A stretch of 64,000 nt of DNA. Source: Micromonospora_J zhanjiangensis (GTDB lineage: Bacteria; Actinomycetota; Actinomycetes; Mycobacteriales; Micromonosporaceae). The notes under the pieces are model-generated. The model did no database searches. It was not told where the DNA came from and worked only from the letters and a program-made list of their open reading frames with translations. This document shows positions 56,888-64,000 of the stretch, in pieces (position 1 is the first letter of the stretch; each line of letters begins with the position of its first letter). A program made the translations under genes and the position numbers. Location of the stretch: assembly GCF_042650605.1 (NCBI RefSeq), contig NZ_JBHSBN010000001.1:310001-374000 (forward strand), written 5' to 3'.

Positions 56888-57259
56888 TCAGGAAGCGCCG
56901 CTCGCGGCGGGTGCGCTGCTGCTCTTGGTCGTCGACGACGAAGACGTCGAGGTCGAGGTCGACTTCGCCGGGTCGCTCGATCCCGATCCGCCGTCGCTCT
57001 TGGTCGCCGAGTCGCCGCCCGACGACGAGGACGACTCGGACTTGGCCGCCGGCTTGCCGGCGGTCGGCGATTCGGAGCCGTTGGCCCGGGAGTCGGTGCG
57101 GTAGAAGCCGGACCCCTTGAAGACGATCCCCACCGAGTTGAACAGCTTCCGCAGTCGTCCCTCGCACGACGGGCACTGGGTCAGCGGCTCGTCGCTGAAC
57201 GACTGGACCGCCTCCAGCTGGTGGCCGCACGCGGTGCAGGCGTACTGGTACGTGGGCAC
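56888..57259 (-). CDS. ruc: FmdB-type zinc-ribbon protein, homologue of the redox-regulated chaperone Ruc (Rv0991c)
   Basis: 123 aa. VPTYQYACTACGHQLEAV...QCPSCEGRLRKLFNSVG (parts) carries C8/C11 and C29/C32 in a zinc ribbon. VFKGSGFYRTD follows, then a disordered Ser/Gly/Lys tail of about 65 residues. M. tuberculosis Rv0991c has this layout and works as a chaperone once its cysteines are oxidised. Gene order agrees: 5-formyl-THF ligase is next upstream, then galU, moeA and rimJ. GTG 57259 follows GGAGGAACCC; the open frame upstream runs through the operator. A CIRCE-like site 27 bp before the start implies HrcA repression, as reported for Rv0991c. Confidence 0.9.
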   Translation of the reverse strand: MPTYQYACTACGHQLEAVQSFSDEPLTQCPSCEGRLRKLFNSVGIVFKGSGFYRTDSRANGSESPTAGKPAAKSESSSSSGGDSATKSDGGSGSSDPAKSTSTSTSSSSTTKSSSAPAASGAS

Positions 57260-57285
57260 GGGTTCCTCCGGATCTTGCGACTTGT

Positions 57286-57312
57286 CTGGCACTCGACGTA
57301 TCCGAGTGCCAA
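57286..57312 (-). promoter_or_regulatory. CIRCE-like HrcA operator upstream of ruc
   Basis: CTGGCACTC-N9-GAGTGCCAA against the consensus TTAGCACTC-N9-GAGTGCTAA: 15 of 18 arm positions match and the spacer is exactly 9 nt. The arms pair perfectly over TGGCACTCG/CGAGTGCCA. It lies 27 bp upstream of the ruc start. Confidence 0.8.
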
Positions 57313-57367
57313 TGGTGCGGCATCGCACCCTCGATCGTCCAGCGGAAGTGTGGTGCGTGACACTCAG

Positions 57368-57985
57368 TCACGCCGAGAGCCGTCGTAGGCCCCCGCTCGG
57401 CGTGACCACCGCCCGTACCCGGCGGTCGTGTGGTTGCGCGGGGACGTGCTCGATCAACTCCTCGTCGTACACCAGGGCCACGGTGAGGGCGGCGGGGCCG
57501 CACCGGGCCAGTGCCCGGTCGTACGAGCCGCCGCCGCGGCCCAGCCGGACGCCGGTCCGGTCCACGGCCAGTGCCGGGACCACGATCAGCTCGGCGGTGC
57601 CGACCGCCCCGGCGCCGAGCCGGTCGGTCATCGGCTCGCGGATGCCCCGGCCGGCGACCCGCAGCGTCCCCGGCCCGGCGTAGCCGGCCCAGTCCAGGTT
57701 TAGATCCGGCAGTAGCACCGGCAGCAGCAGCCGGGCGTCGGGCGGCAGCGCGGTTCGCAGCACCTCGGGCAGCTCGGCGCCGCCCGGCTCGGCGCCGATC
57801 GGGACGTACCCGGTGACGGTGGCCGGCCGCAGGTCGCGTACCAGGTCGGTGAGGGTGGCCTGGACGCGCCGGGCGGCCGCCGCCCGCCGCTTCGCCGGCA
57901 GCGACCGACGGCGGGTGAGCACGGCGCGCCGCAGGTCGATCTTGGCGCCGGCCGAGGCTTCCGCTTCATCCGAAAAATTCGGCAC
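57368..57985 (-). CDS. 5-formyltetrahydrofolate cyclo-ligase
   Basis: 205 aa. Converts 5-formyl-THF to 5,10-methenyl-THF with ATP. It has LRRAVLTRRRSLP at the N-terminus, VTGYVPIGAEPG, and the C-terminal ATP/folate motif LGRGGGSYDRALA followed by VYDEELIEHVPAQPHDRRV. Orthologue of Rv0992c. The GTG start at 57985 has GGAGAG 8 nt upstream. It is followed on the same strand by the ruc gene after 108 bp, but ruc has its own operator. Confidence 0.93.
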   Translation of the reverse strand: MPNFSDEAEASAGAKIDLRRAVLTRRRSLPAKRRAAAARRVQATLTDLVRDLRPATVTGYVPIGAEPGGAELPEVLRTALPPDARLLLPVLLPDLNLDWAGYAGPGTLRVAGRGIREPMTDRLGAGAVGTAELIVVPALAVDRTGVRLGRGGGSYDRALARCGPAALTVALVYDEELIEHVPAQPHDRRVRAVVTPSGGLRRLSA

Positions 57986-58072
57986 GCAACTCTCCAGCGG
58001 GAATCCGGGTTAACCGATAGGGCTGTGCAGTCAGCATCGCAGTCGCCGCTCGCGCGACCGCCGGGGGGAAGA

Positions 58073-60253
58073 GTGACGTTGCGGGGCCGGTTGACCACCG
58101 CGTTCCTCGCGGTCGTGCTCGGTCCGGTGCTGCTCGGCGCGGTGTTCGTCGGCGGGACCCTGGCGACGGTCGGCGCCCACCGGTCCGCGGAACGCCTCAC
58201 CATCGCCGCGAACACGGTACGCACCTCGGTCGGCGCGTTGTGCCGCCAACTGCACGCCGCGGCGGACGCCGTCGCCGTGACCGACCCGACCCTGCGACCC
58301 GGCGCCGCCGGCCAGTTGGTGGCCCACGGCCTGGCCGACGCGGTGCTGGTCACCGGCGCGGACGGCGCCGTCCAGGCGGGTACCCCGCGGCAGCCCGCCG
58401 GGCCGTGGGCCGACTGCTCCGCCGCCGCCCCCGCCGACGCGCCGGCCCGCGCCCTGGCGGTCCGGGTCGAGCTGCGCGACCCCGACGGCCGACCGATCGG
58501 CGCGGTCACCGCGACCCAGGTGCTGGACCTCGCCTTCCTGTCCCGACTGGCGGCCACCATCGGCACCGAGGTCACCCTGCTCGGCGGGGCCGGCGGTGGC
58601 CGGACCGCCGGCACCCCGAGCACCGAGAACCTGCGCTCCCGGGAGGCGGTGCTGGCCACCGCGGCGCGGCTCACCGGCGACGGGACGGCCCGCACCGACG
58701 GCGGCGGCCGGTACGTCCGGCGGGTCGGCCCGTCGCCCGGCCAGCCGCTGCCGCTGGTGCTGTCGGTGGCTCCGGACGACCCGGCCGCCCTGTACGCCGT
58801 ACTGATCGGGGCGGTGCTGTTGGCCGGGGGCTGCGCGGTGGTCGCCGCCCGGCGGCTGGCCGGTTCGACCACCCGGCCGCTGGCCGAACTGGCCCGGGCG
58901 GTCGACCGGGTCGCCGACGGCGACCTGGAGGCCCGGGTGCCGGTCCGCACCTGCGACGAGGTGGGTCGGCTGGCCGGCGCGTTCAACCGGATGACCCGGG
59001 AGACCCAGTCCTACGTGCAGGCCCTCACCACCAGCCGGGACCAGCTGCGGGGCCACCTGGCGGTGCTCGGCGACACGCTGGCCAGCACGCACGACCTGCC
59101 CGGGATCCTGCGGGTGATCCTGCGGTCGGCGCTGGCCACCACCGGCGCCCGGGCCGGCCTGGTGCTGCTGGTGGACCCGCGTGCGGCCACCCTGGTCGGG
59201 CAGTGCGCCGAAGGGCTGGACGACCCGACCGCGCTCCGGATCCCGCTGGGCAGCGGGCTGCTCGGCCGGGTCGCGGCCACCGGCGAGCCGTGCCGTGGCC
59301 GGGTCGACCGGGACCGGCCGCGGCTCGCCGCCGGCGAACCGCGCCGCGGCACGTACGTCGCGGTGCCCTTCGCCGCCCCGGCGCCCGCCGGCGACGGCCC
59401 GCCCGGCGGCCCGGTCACCCGGGCACCGTTCGCGCCGGGGGTGGCGGCGCCGCCGGCGTTGGGCGTGCTCGCCCTGTACGACCGGCTCGGCTCCGACGAG
59501 TTCGACGACGCCGACCTGGCCACCCTGCGCACCTTCGCCGAACGGGCGGCGGTGGCCGTGGACAACGTCCGGGTGCACGAGGAGGTCCAGCGGCTGTCCC
59601 TGACCGACCCGCTGACCGGCTTGTGGAACTACCGCTATCTGAAGGACTCGATCCGTCGCGAGGTGGAACGGGCCAGCCGGTTCGGCCGGATGCTCAGCGT
59701 GCTGGCGCTGGACCTGGACCGGTTCAAGGACGTCAACGACACGTACGGGCACGCCGCGGGCGACGTGGTGCTGGCCGAGTTCGCCCGCCGGATCCGCGGC
59801 GTGATCCGCGAGGTCGACCTGGCGTTCCGGCAGGGCGGGGAGGAGTTCGTGCTGCTGCTGCCCGAGACCGACGCCCGGGGCGCGGCCACCGTCGCCGAGC
59901 GGCTCGGCGCGGCGATCCGCAACAAGCCGGTGGTGGTCGCGGCGGCGCCCGGCTCGGCGGTCCCGCCCGCGCTGATCGAGATGACCGTCTCCGTCGGCAT
60001 CGCCGTCTACCCGGACCACGGGGGCACCGGCCAGCGGGTGCTCGCCGCCGCCGACGACGCCCTGTACGCGGCCAAGGCCGCCGGCAAGGACACCTACCGG
60101 GTCGCGTCGGGGGAAATGCCGGGGGAAATGGTGGTGGCGACCGGCGCCGGATCACCCGAGGACGGTCCGCCGTGGGTCGGCAACCGGCAGGTCGACCCCT
60201 CCGGCGGCGCGTCTTGCGGGCCACACCCGCCGCGGCAGAGCCGTGGCGGATAG
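58073..60253 (+). CDS. Membrane diguanylate cyclase (sensor-HAMP-GAF-GGDEF)
   Basis: 726 aa. TM1 (TTAFLAVVLGPVLLGAVFVG), an external sensor of about 200 residues, TM2 (about 240-262), HAMP (TTRPLAELARAVDRVADGDL), a GAF domain (about 345-500) and GGDEF (about 515-680). The active site is FRQGGEEFVLL, an active GGEEF type, and DPLTGLWNYRYL opens the domain. The inhibitory site REVD stands exactly five residues before GGEEF, so c-di-GMP feedback is expected. GTG 58073 after GGGGGGAAGA is preferred to GTG 58025. It sits between the cyclo-ligase gene and galU, where mycobacteria have nothing. Confidence 0.92.
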   Translation: MTLRGRLTTAFLAVVLGPVLLGAVFVGGTLATVGAHRSAERLTIAANTVRTSVGALCRQLHAAADAVAVTDPTLRPGAAGQLVAHGLADAVLVTGADGAVQAGTPRQPAGPWADCSAAAPADAPARALAVRVELRDPDGRPIGAVTATQVLDLAFLSRLAATIGTEVTLLGGAGGGRTAGTPSTENLRSREAVLATAARLTGDGTARTDGGGRYVRRVGPSPGQPLPLVLSVAPDDPAALYAVLIGAVLLAGGCAVVAARRLAGSTTRPLAELARAVDRVADGDLEARVPVRTCDEVGRLAGAFNRMTRETQSYVQALTTSRDQLRGHLAVLGDTLASTHDLPGILRVILRSALATTGARAGLVLLVDPRAATLVGQCAEGLDDPTALRIPLGSGLLGRVAATGEPCRGRVDRDRPRLAAGEPRRGTYVAVPFAAPAPAGDGPPGGPVTRAPFAPGVAAPPALGVLALYDRLGSDEFDDADLATLRTFAERAAVAVDNVRVHEEVQRLSLTDPLTGLWNYRYLKDSIRREVERASRFGRMLSVLALDLDRFKDVNDTYGHAAGDVVLAEFARRIRGVIREVDLAFRQGGEEFVLLLPETDARGAATVAERLGAAIRNKPVVVAAAPGSAVPPALIEMTVSVGIAVYPDHGGTGQRVLAAADDALYAAKAAGKDTYRVASGEMPGEMVVATGAGSPEDGPPWVGNRQVDPSGGASCGPHPPRQSRGG

Positions 60254-60262
60254 TCTCGCGGC

Positions 60263-61225
60263 ATGTCGGAGCATTCAGCGTCCCCAGCCACGGCCTCCAC
60301 CTCGACCGCGGGGCCTCGGGCGGTCAAGGCGGTCATTCCGGCCGCCGGTCTCGCCACCCGGTTCCTGCCGGCGACCAAGGCGGTGCCCAAGGAACTCCTG
60401 CCGGTCGTGGACCGGCCGGTGCTGCAGTACATCGTCGAGGAGGCCACCGCGGCCGGCATCGGTGACGTCCTGCTCATCACCGGCCGGGGCAAGACATCCA
60501 TGGTCGACCACTTCGACCGCCGGCCCGACCTGGAGACCCGGCTGGCGGAGAAGGGCGACCAGGAGCGGCTGGCCGCGGTCCGCCGGCCCAGCGAGTTGGC
60601 CGACATCTACACCTGTCGGCAGCCCGAGCAGCTCGGCCTCGGCCACGCCGTCGGGTACGCCGAGGCGCACGTCGGGGACGCCCCGTTCGCGGTGCTGCTG
60701 GGCGACGAGTTCGTCAAGCTCTCCGAGCCGCTGCTGCCGGCCATGCTCGATCTGCAGGCCCGTACCGGTGGCATCGTGCTGGCCTTCTTCGAGGTGCCGC
60801 CGGCCGACACCAAGCGGTACGGCATCGCCTCGGTCGAGCCGGCCGAGGACCACCTCACCGACCTGGGCGAGGTGGTCCGGGTGACCGCCCTGGTGGAGAA
60901 GCCGAAGCCGGAGGACGCGCCGAGCAACCTGGCGATCCTCGGCCGGTACGTGCTGCCGGGCCGGATCTTCGACGCGATCCGGCGGACCGAGCCGGGCAGC
61001 GGTGGCGAGATCCAACTGACCGACGCGATGGGACTGCTGATCAAGGAGGGCGTACCGGTGCACGCGATCGTCTACCGCGGCACCCGCTACGACACCGGGA
61101 TGCCGCTGGGCTACCTGCAGACCGTGGTGCAGATCGCCTGCGAGCGGGAGGACCTGGGCGCCGAGTTCCGCCAGTGGCTGGGCGAGTTCGTCCGGGCGGG
61201 CGCGTCGGGCGGGCCTAGTACATGA
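60263..61225 (+). CDS. galU: UTP-glucose-1-phosphate uridylyltransferase
   Basis: 320 aa. Makes UDP-glucose for glycans and cell envelope. The nucleotide-binding start is KAVIPAAGLATRFLPATKAVPKE (parts), then LPVVDRPVLQYIVEEA, LGHAVGYAE, VLLGDEF and VEKPKPEDAPSNLAILGRYV, and GGEIQLTDAM. The ATG is at 60263. The stop overlaps the moeA start as ATGA, beginning a coupled galU-moeA-rimJ string as in Rv0993-Rv0995. Confidence 0.96.
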   Translation: MSEHSASPATASTSTAGPRAVKAVIPAAGLATRFLPATKAVPKELLPVVDRPVLQYIVEEATAAGIGDVLLITGRGKTSMVDHFDRRPDLETRLAEKGDQERLAAVRRPSELADIYTCRQPEQLGLGHAVGYAEAHVGDAPFAVLLGDEFVKLSEPLLPAMLDLQARTGGIVLAFFEVPPADTKRYGIASVEPAEDHLTDLGEVVRVTALVEKPKPEDAPSNLAILGRYVLPGRIFDAIRRTEPGSGGEIQLTDAMGLLIKEGVPVHAIVYRGTRYDTGMPLGYLQTVVQIACEREDLGAEFRQWLGEFVRAGASGGPST

Positions 61226-62550
61226 CCGCGACGGCCGACGCCGAGGCGGCCGCCAACGAGCTGACGCCGCTCGCCGAATACCTGGGCAGCGTGCTGCGCA
61301 GGCTCCGCGCGCTGCCCCCGCTCGACCTCGACCTGACCCAGGCGTACGGCAACACGCTGGCCGAGGACGTCGTGGCGCCGCACGCCTTCCCGGCGTTCGA
61401 CCAGGCCGCCGTCGACGGTTACGCCGCGCGTTGGGAAGACCTGTCGGGTGCCGGCTGGGGCGTCTCGTCCGCCCCGGCCGGCTCCGTCGTGCCCGGCGCC
61501 CGTGCGGGCGACCACCGCGCGGTACGCCTCAACGTGGTCGGTGACCTCGGCGCGGCCAGTTGGCGACCGGTGCGGCTGACCCCCGGCTCGTGCTTCTCGG
61601 TGGCCGCCGGTTCGCCGTTGCCGATCGCCGCCGACGTGGTGGTCCCGGTGGAGTGGACCGACCAGGGCATGGCCGCGGTGGAGATCTTCCGTACCCCCAA
61701 GCGCGGCTACGGCCTGCGCCGGGCCGGTGAGGAGGTGGCCGCCGGCACCCTGCTGGCCCGGGCCGGCACGTACGTCTCGCCGGCCCTGGTGGCGCTCTTC
61801 GCCGCGACCGGCATCGGGCACGTGGTGGTCCGGCCCAGCCCGCGGGTGGTCATCGTGGCCACCGGCGACGAGCTGGTCGACGTGGGCCGGGCCAGCCAGC
61901 CCGGCCAGGTGGTGGACACCAACTCGCACGCGTTGACGGCGGCCGCCGCCGAGGTCGGCGCGCTGGCGTACCGGGTGGGCATCTGCGACGACGATCCGGA
62001 GGGTCTGCGGGGGCTCCTTGAGGATCAGACGCTGCGGGCCGACCTGATCATCACGACCGGCGGCACCGGCACCGGCCCGGGCGACATGGTCCGCCGGATC
62101 ATGTCCCGGCGCGAGGGCGGCCGCGCCGGCCCGGTCTCCTTCACCGATGTCGCCCTCTATCCCGGTACCTCGCTCGGGTTCGGTACGGTCGGAGCCGAGG
62201 AGGTGCCGGTCGTGTGTCTTCCTGGTGACCCCGGTGCCGCGTTGATCGGCTTCGAAGTCCTGGCCCGCCCGGCCATCCAGCTGCTGGCCGGCGCCGAGCC
62301 GGTGTTCCGGCCCAGCGTCCGGGCGCACCTGCTGGAGACCGTCTCGTCCCCGGCCGGGCTGCGCGAGTTCCGTCCCGCCCAGGTGGCCGAGCGGCGCGGC
62401 GGCGGCTACACCGTGCAACCGCTGCGCGGCGGTCCGCACACCCTGTCCGGGCTGTCGCACGCCAACGGGCTGCTGGTGCTCGGCGAACGGGTGACCACCG
62501 CCGCCGCCGGTTCCACCGTTGACGTGTTGCTGCTGGACCGGCGGCGATGA
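61222..62550 (+). CDS. glp: MoeA-like molybdopterin molybdotransferase / gephyrin-like Glp
   Basis: 442 aa. MoeA domains: LAEDVVAPHAFPAFDQAAVDGYA (parts), SVAAGSPLPIAADVVVPVEW, RRAGEEVAAGTLLARAG, VVIVATGDELVDVG...QVVDTNSHAL, ITTGGTGTGPGDMV and VCLPGDPGAALIGFEVL. MoeA inserts molybdenum into molybdopterin. In actinobacteria the copy placed between galU and rimJ/glpR is Glp, which binds FtsZ and the membrane protein GlpR in Corynebacterium, so a cell-division role is likely here. No other molybdenum-cofactor gene is nearby. Overlaps of 4 bp at both ends couple it to its neighbours. Confidence 0.9.
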   Translation: MTATADAEAAANELTPLAEYLGSVLRRLRALPPLDLDLTQAYGNTLAEDVVAPHAFPAFDQAAVDGYAARWEDLSGAGWGVSSAPAGSVVPGARAGDHRAVRLNVVGDLGAASWRPVRLTPGSCFSVAAGSPLPIAADVVVPVEWTDQGMAAVEIFRTPKRGYGLRRAGEEVAAGTLLARAGTYVSPALVALFAATGIGHVVVRPSPRVVIVATGDELVDVGRASQPGQVVDTNSHALTAAAAEVGALAYRVGICDDDPEGLRGLLEDQTLRADLIITTGGTGTGPGDMVRRIMSRREGGRAGPVSFTDVALYPGTSLGFGTVGAEEVPVVCLPGDPGAALIGFEVLARPAIQLLAGAEPVFRPSVRAHLLETVSSPAGLREFRPAQVAERRGGGYTVQPLRGGPHTLSGLSHANGLLVLGERVTTAAAGSTVDVLLLDRRR

Positions 62551-63185
62551 TCGGCGGACTGCCCGGCTGGCCCGTCGTGCTGCGGGACGGCGCGGTCCTG
62601 CTGCGCCCGTACCGGCGCTCGGACGCGGCCGCCTGGTCGGAGATCCGGCTGGCCAACCAGCGGTGGCTGGCACCCTGGGAGTCCTCGCCGCCCGGCCGCT
62701 GGGTGGACCTCAACTCGCCGGCCGCGTTCCGCTACGTGCACAAGGACCAGCGCCGCTCGGCCCGCCTGGGCGAGGGCATGCCGTTCGCCGTGTGCCTCGT
62801 CGAGGACGGCCGGGAACGCCTGGTCGGGCACCTGAACCTGGGCAACGTCGTGCGCCGGGCGTTCTGCTCCGCGTACGCCGGCTACTGGGTGGACGGTCGG
62901 GTGGCCGGCCGCGGCGTGATGCCGACCGCGATGGCGCTGGCCGTGGACCACGCCTTCGGCCCGGGTGGCCTGCACCGGATCGAGGTCAACATCCGGCCCG
63001 AGAACGGTCCGTCCCGGCGGGTGGTGGAGAAGCTGGGCTTCCGCGAGGAGGCGTACCACGCCCGCTACATGCACATCGACGGCGCCTGGCGCGACCACAT
63101 CGGCTACGCGCTGACCAGCGAGGAGGTCGCCGCCGAGGGCGGCCTGCTGGCCCGTTGGCACCGCAATCGCGCCGCCGCCTCTTGA
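62547..63185 (+). CDS. rimJ: RimJ/RimL-type GNAT acetyltransferase
   Basis: 212 aa. VLLRPYRRSDAAAWSEIRLA at the N-terminus, then VCLVEDGRERLVGHLNLGNV, GYWVDGRVAGRGVMPTAMAL (acetyl-CoA loop), and IEVNIRPENGPSRRVVEKLGF with YMHIDGAWRDHIGYALT. It acetylates protein N-termini or a small amine; the target is unknown. Starts within the glp stop (ATGA) and matches Rv0995. No molybdenum link is seen. Confidence 0.92.
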   Translation: MIGGLPGWPVVLRDGAVLLRPYRRSDAAAWSEIRLANQRWLAPWESSPPGRWVDLNSPAAFRYVHKDQRRSARLGEGMPFAVCLVEDGRERLVGHLNLGNVVRRAFCSAYAGYWVDGRVAGRGVMPTAMALAVDHAFGPGGLHRIEVNIRPENGPSRRVVEKLGFREEAYHARYMHIDGAWRDHIGYALTSEEVAAEGGLLARWHRNRAAAS

Positions 63186-63370
63186 TCTTTTCGGTCCGTT
63201 GTGATCGGCGCGCCGTACGGCCGTACCGGTGCCACGCCCGTAACCTGAAGTAACTGGACGTGCGGCAACCTCGTACCAAGCCTCAATGATCTGCGTGATC
63301 GGCGACCACTGCGCGGAGATCTTCCCGGGTACGGTCGGTTGCCCGGGAAGGCTGACGGGAGGGGGAGCGG

Positions 63371-64000
63371 GTGCCGACGTCGGTGCTCCTCGCCGTCCTC
63401 GCCGCGGCCGGTCTGCTCGCCCTCGCTCCGGCGCTGGTCCGCCGGTACGACGCCACCGAGCGGCTGGTGGCGGAGCGGGCGCAGTCGACGGCGCGGGTCC
63501 TGCCGCGCCGCCGGCGGATGCGCACTGTCCCGGGCCGGCGCCCGGTCAACCCGTCCCGGCTGCTGGTCGTCAAGCCCGTCTCCGGCGGCGCTCCGGTCTC
63601 CGCCGGCGCCGCGGCCACGGTCGTACCGGCCGGCAACCGCCGCTCCGGCCGGCTGCGCGCGGTACCCCGCACCGCCACCCGGCCGCGCCGCCGCCCCCCG
63701 GCCGGCCGGCACACCCCGGCCGTCTACCGCCGGCGTCGGGTGTTCGCCGCCCTGCTGCTGCTCAACCTGGTCGAGCTGGTCGGCGTGGCGGTGGTCAGCC
63801 CGGGCTTCTGGATCAGCTTCTCGGTCACCGGCACCCTGCTGGCCGCCTACGTCGTACACCTGCGCAACCGGGCCGTCGCCGACCGCCGGCGCCGGCGCGA
63901 GGCCGCCCGCGAGGCGGCCTGGCTGGCCGCCCGCCAGGCCGAGGTCCGCCGCGAACAGGCCCGCCGGGCGGCGGCCCGCCGGGAGGCGCAGCGCCGCCTG
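63371..64000 (+). CDS. glpR: GlpR/SepX-type membrane protein of cell division, 3' end outside window
   Basis: At least 210 aa; the frame is open to the window edge. A first helix (TSVLLAVLAAAGLLALAPAL) is followed by VRRYDATERLVAERAQSTAR, a basic loop, then a two-helix part (RVFAALLLLNLVELVGVAVV, GFWISFSVTGTLLAAYVVHL), and a long Arg/Ala-rich charged helix. The layout and position after glp and rimJ match Rv0996, Corynebacterium GlpR and Streptomyces SepX, which link Glp or the divisome to the septal membrane. GTG 63371 has GGGAGGGGGAG upstream. The gap 63186-63370 has no supported gene. Confidence 0.88.
   Translation, partial: MPTSVLLAVLAAAGLLALAPALVRRYDATERLVAERAQSTARVLPRRRRMRTVPGRRPVNPSRLLVVKPVSGGAPVSAGAAATVVPAGNRRSGRLRAVPRTATRPRRRPPAGRHTPAVYRRRRVFAALLLLNLVELVGVAVVSPGFWISFSVTGTLLAAYVVHLRNRAVADRRRRREAAREAAWLAARQAEVRREQARRAAARREAQRRL

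Overview
The window is chromosomal, very GC-rich actinobacterial DNA, with many GTG starts, at least one TTG start and AGGAGG-type ribosome sites. Gene content and order point to a mycelial actinomycete near Micromonosporaceae; this is an inference from order and protein flavour, as there is no rRNA marker. I see no rRNA or tRNA gene, insertion sequence, phage gene, integrase or CRISPR array. Nearly everything is core genome, so the interesting signals are mostly regulatory sites, small genes and breaks in otherwise conserved gene order.

Layout. 1-3.5 kb: heme genes hemC (5' truncated by the window edge), a fused methyltransferase/uroporphyrinogen-III synthase, and hemB. 3.5-13 kb: a double GNAT acetyltransferase, a lytic transglycosylase, a small zinc-ribbon protein, a large nucleotide-cyclase/STAND-ATPase regulator, a secreted phospholipase A2, a secreted GH10-like hydrolase and a TrkA-type ion channel. 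13-20 kb: a secreted trypsin-like protease with a repeat domain, korAB (2-oxoacid:ferredoxin oxidoreductase), a large surface protein and an isolated nuoA. 20-36.4 kb: a block whose order resembles M. tuberculosis Rv1207-Rv1232c: folP2-like, DivIVA-domain protein, tag, DUF3117, O-methyltransferase, htrA, tatB, mrp, DUF1003 and MgtE-N/CBS. gpgS and sigE-rseA are missing from their expected places. Inserted in this block are a DUF1501/DUF1800 pair, a paaX-like regulator with an enoyl-CoA hydratase, and pepA. 36-46 kb: single metabolic genes, three DUF4190 membrane proteins, a radical SAM protein and trxA. 46-56.6 kb: TrmH-type methylase, DUF6758, a 52-aa membrane peptide, a PH-domain protein, a SigE-family sigma factor with a probable membrane partner, PHP, MarC, a RecB-like nuclease, MpaB, Fur and DUF2231 proteins. 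56.6-64 kb: a block matching Rv0991c-Rv0996: ruc, 5-formyl-THF cyclo-ligase, galU, moeA/glp, rimJ-like and glpR/sepX (cut by the window edge), with a diguanylate cyclase inserted before galU.

The best-supported regulatory observations are three. A CIRCE-like operator (9-bp arms, 9-nt spacer) lies just upstream of the ruc homologue, implying HrcA control of this chaperone. A sequence matching the SigR/SigH-type promoter pattern GGAAT-N18-GTT lies upstream of trxA. A pair of inverted 17-bp sites, each holding a TGAA-N5-TTCA dyad, lies in front of pepA. Several strong hairpins mark gene ends. I did not find a convincing wholly novel defence or biosynthetic system here.
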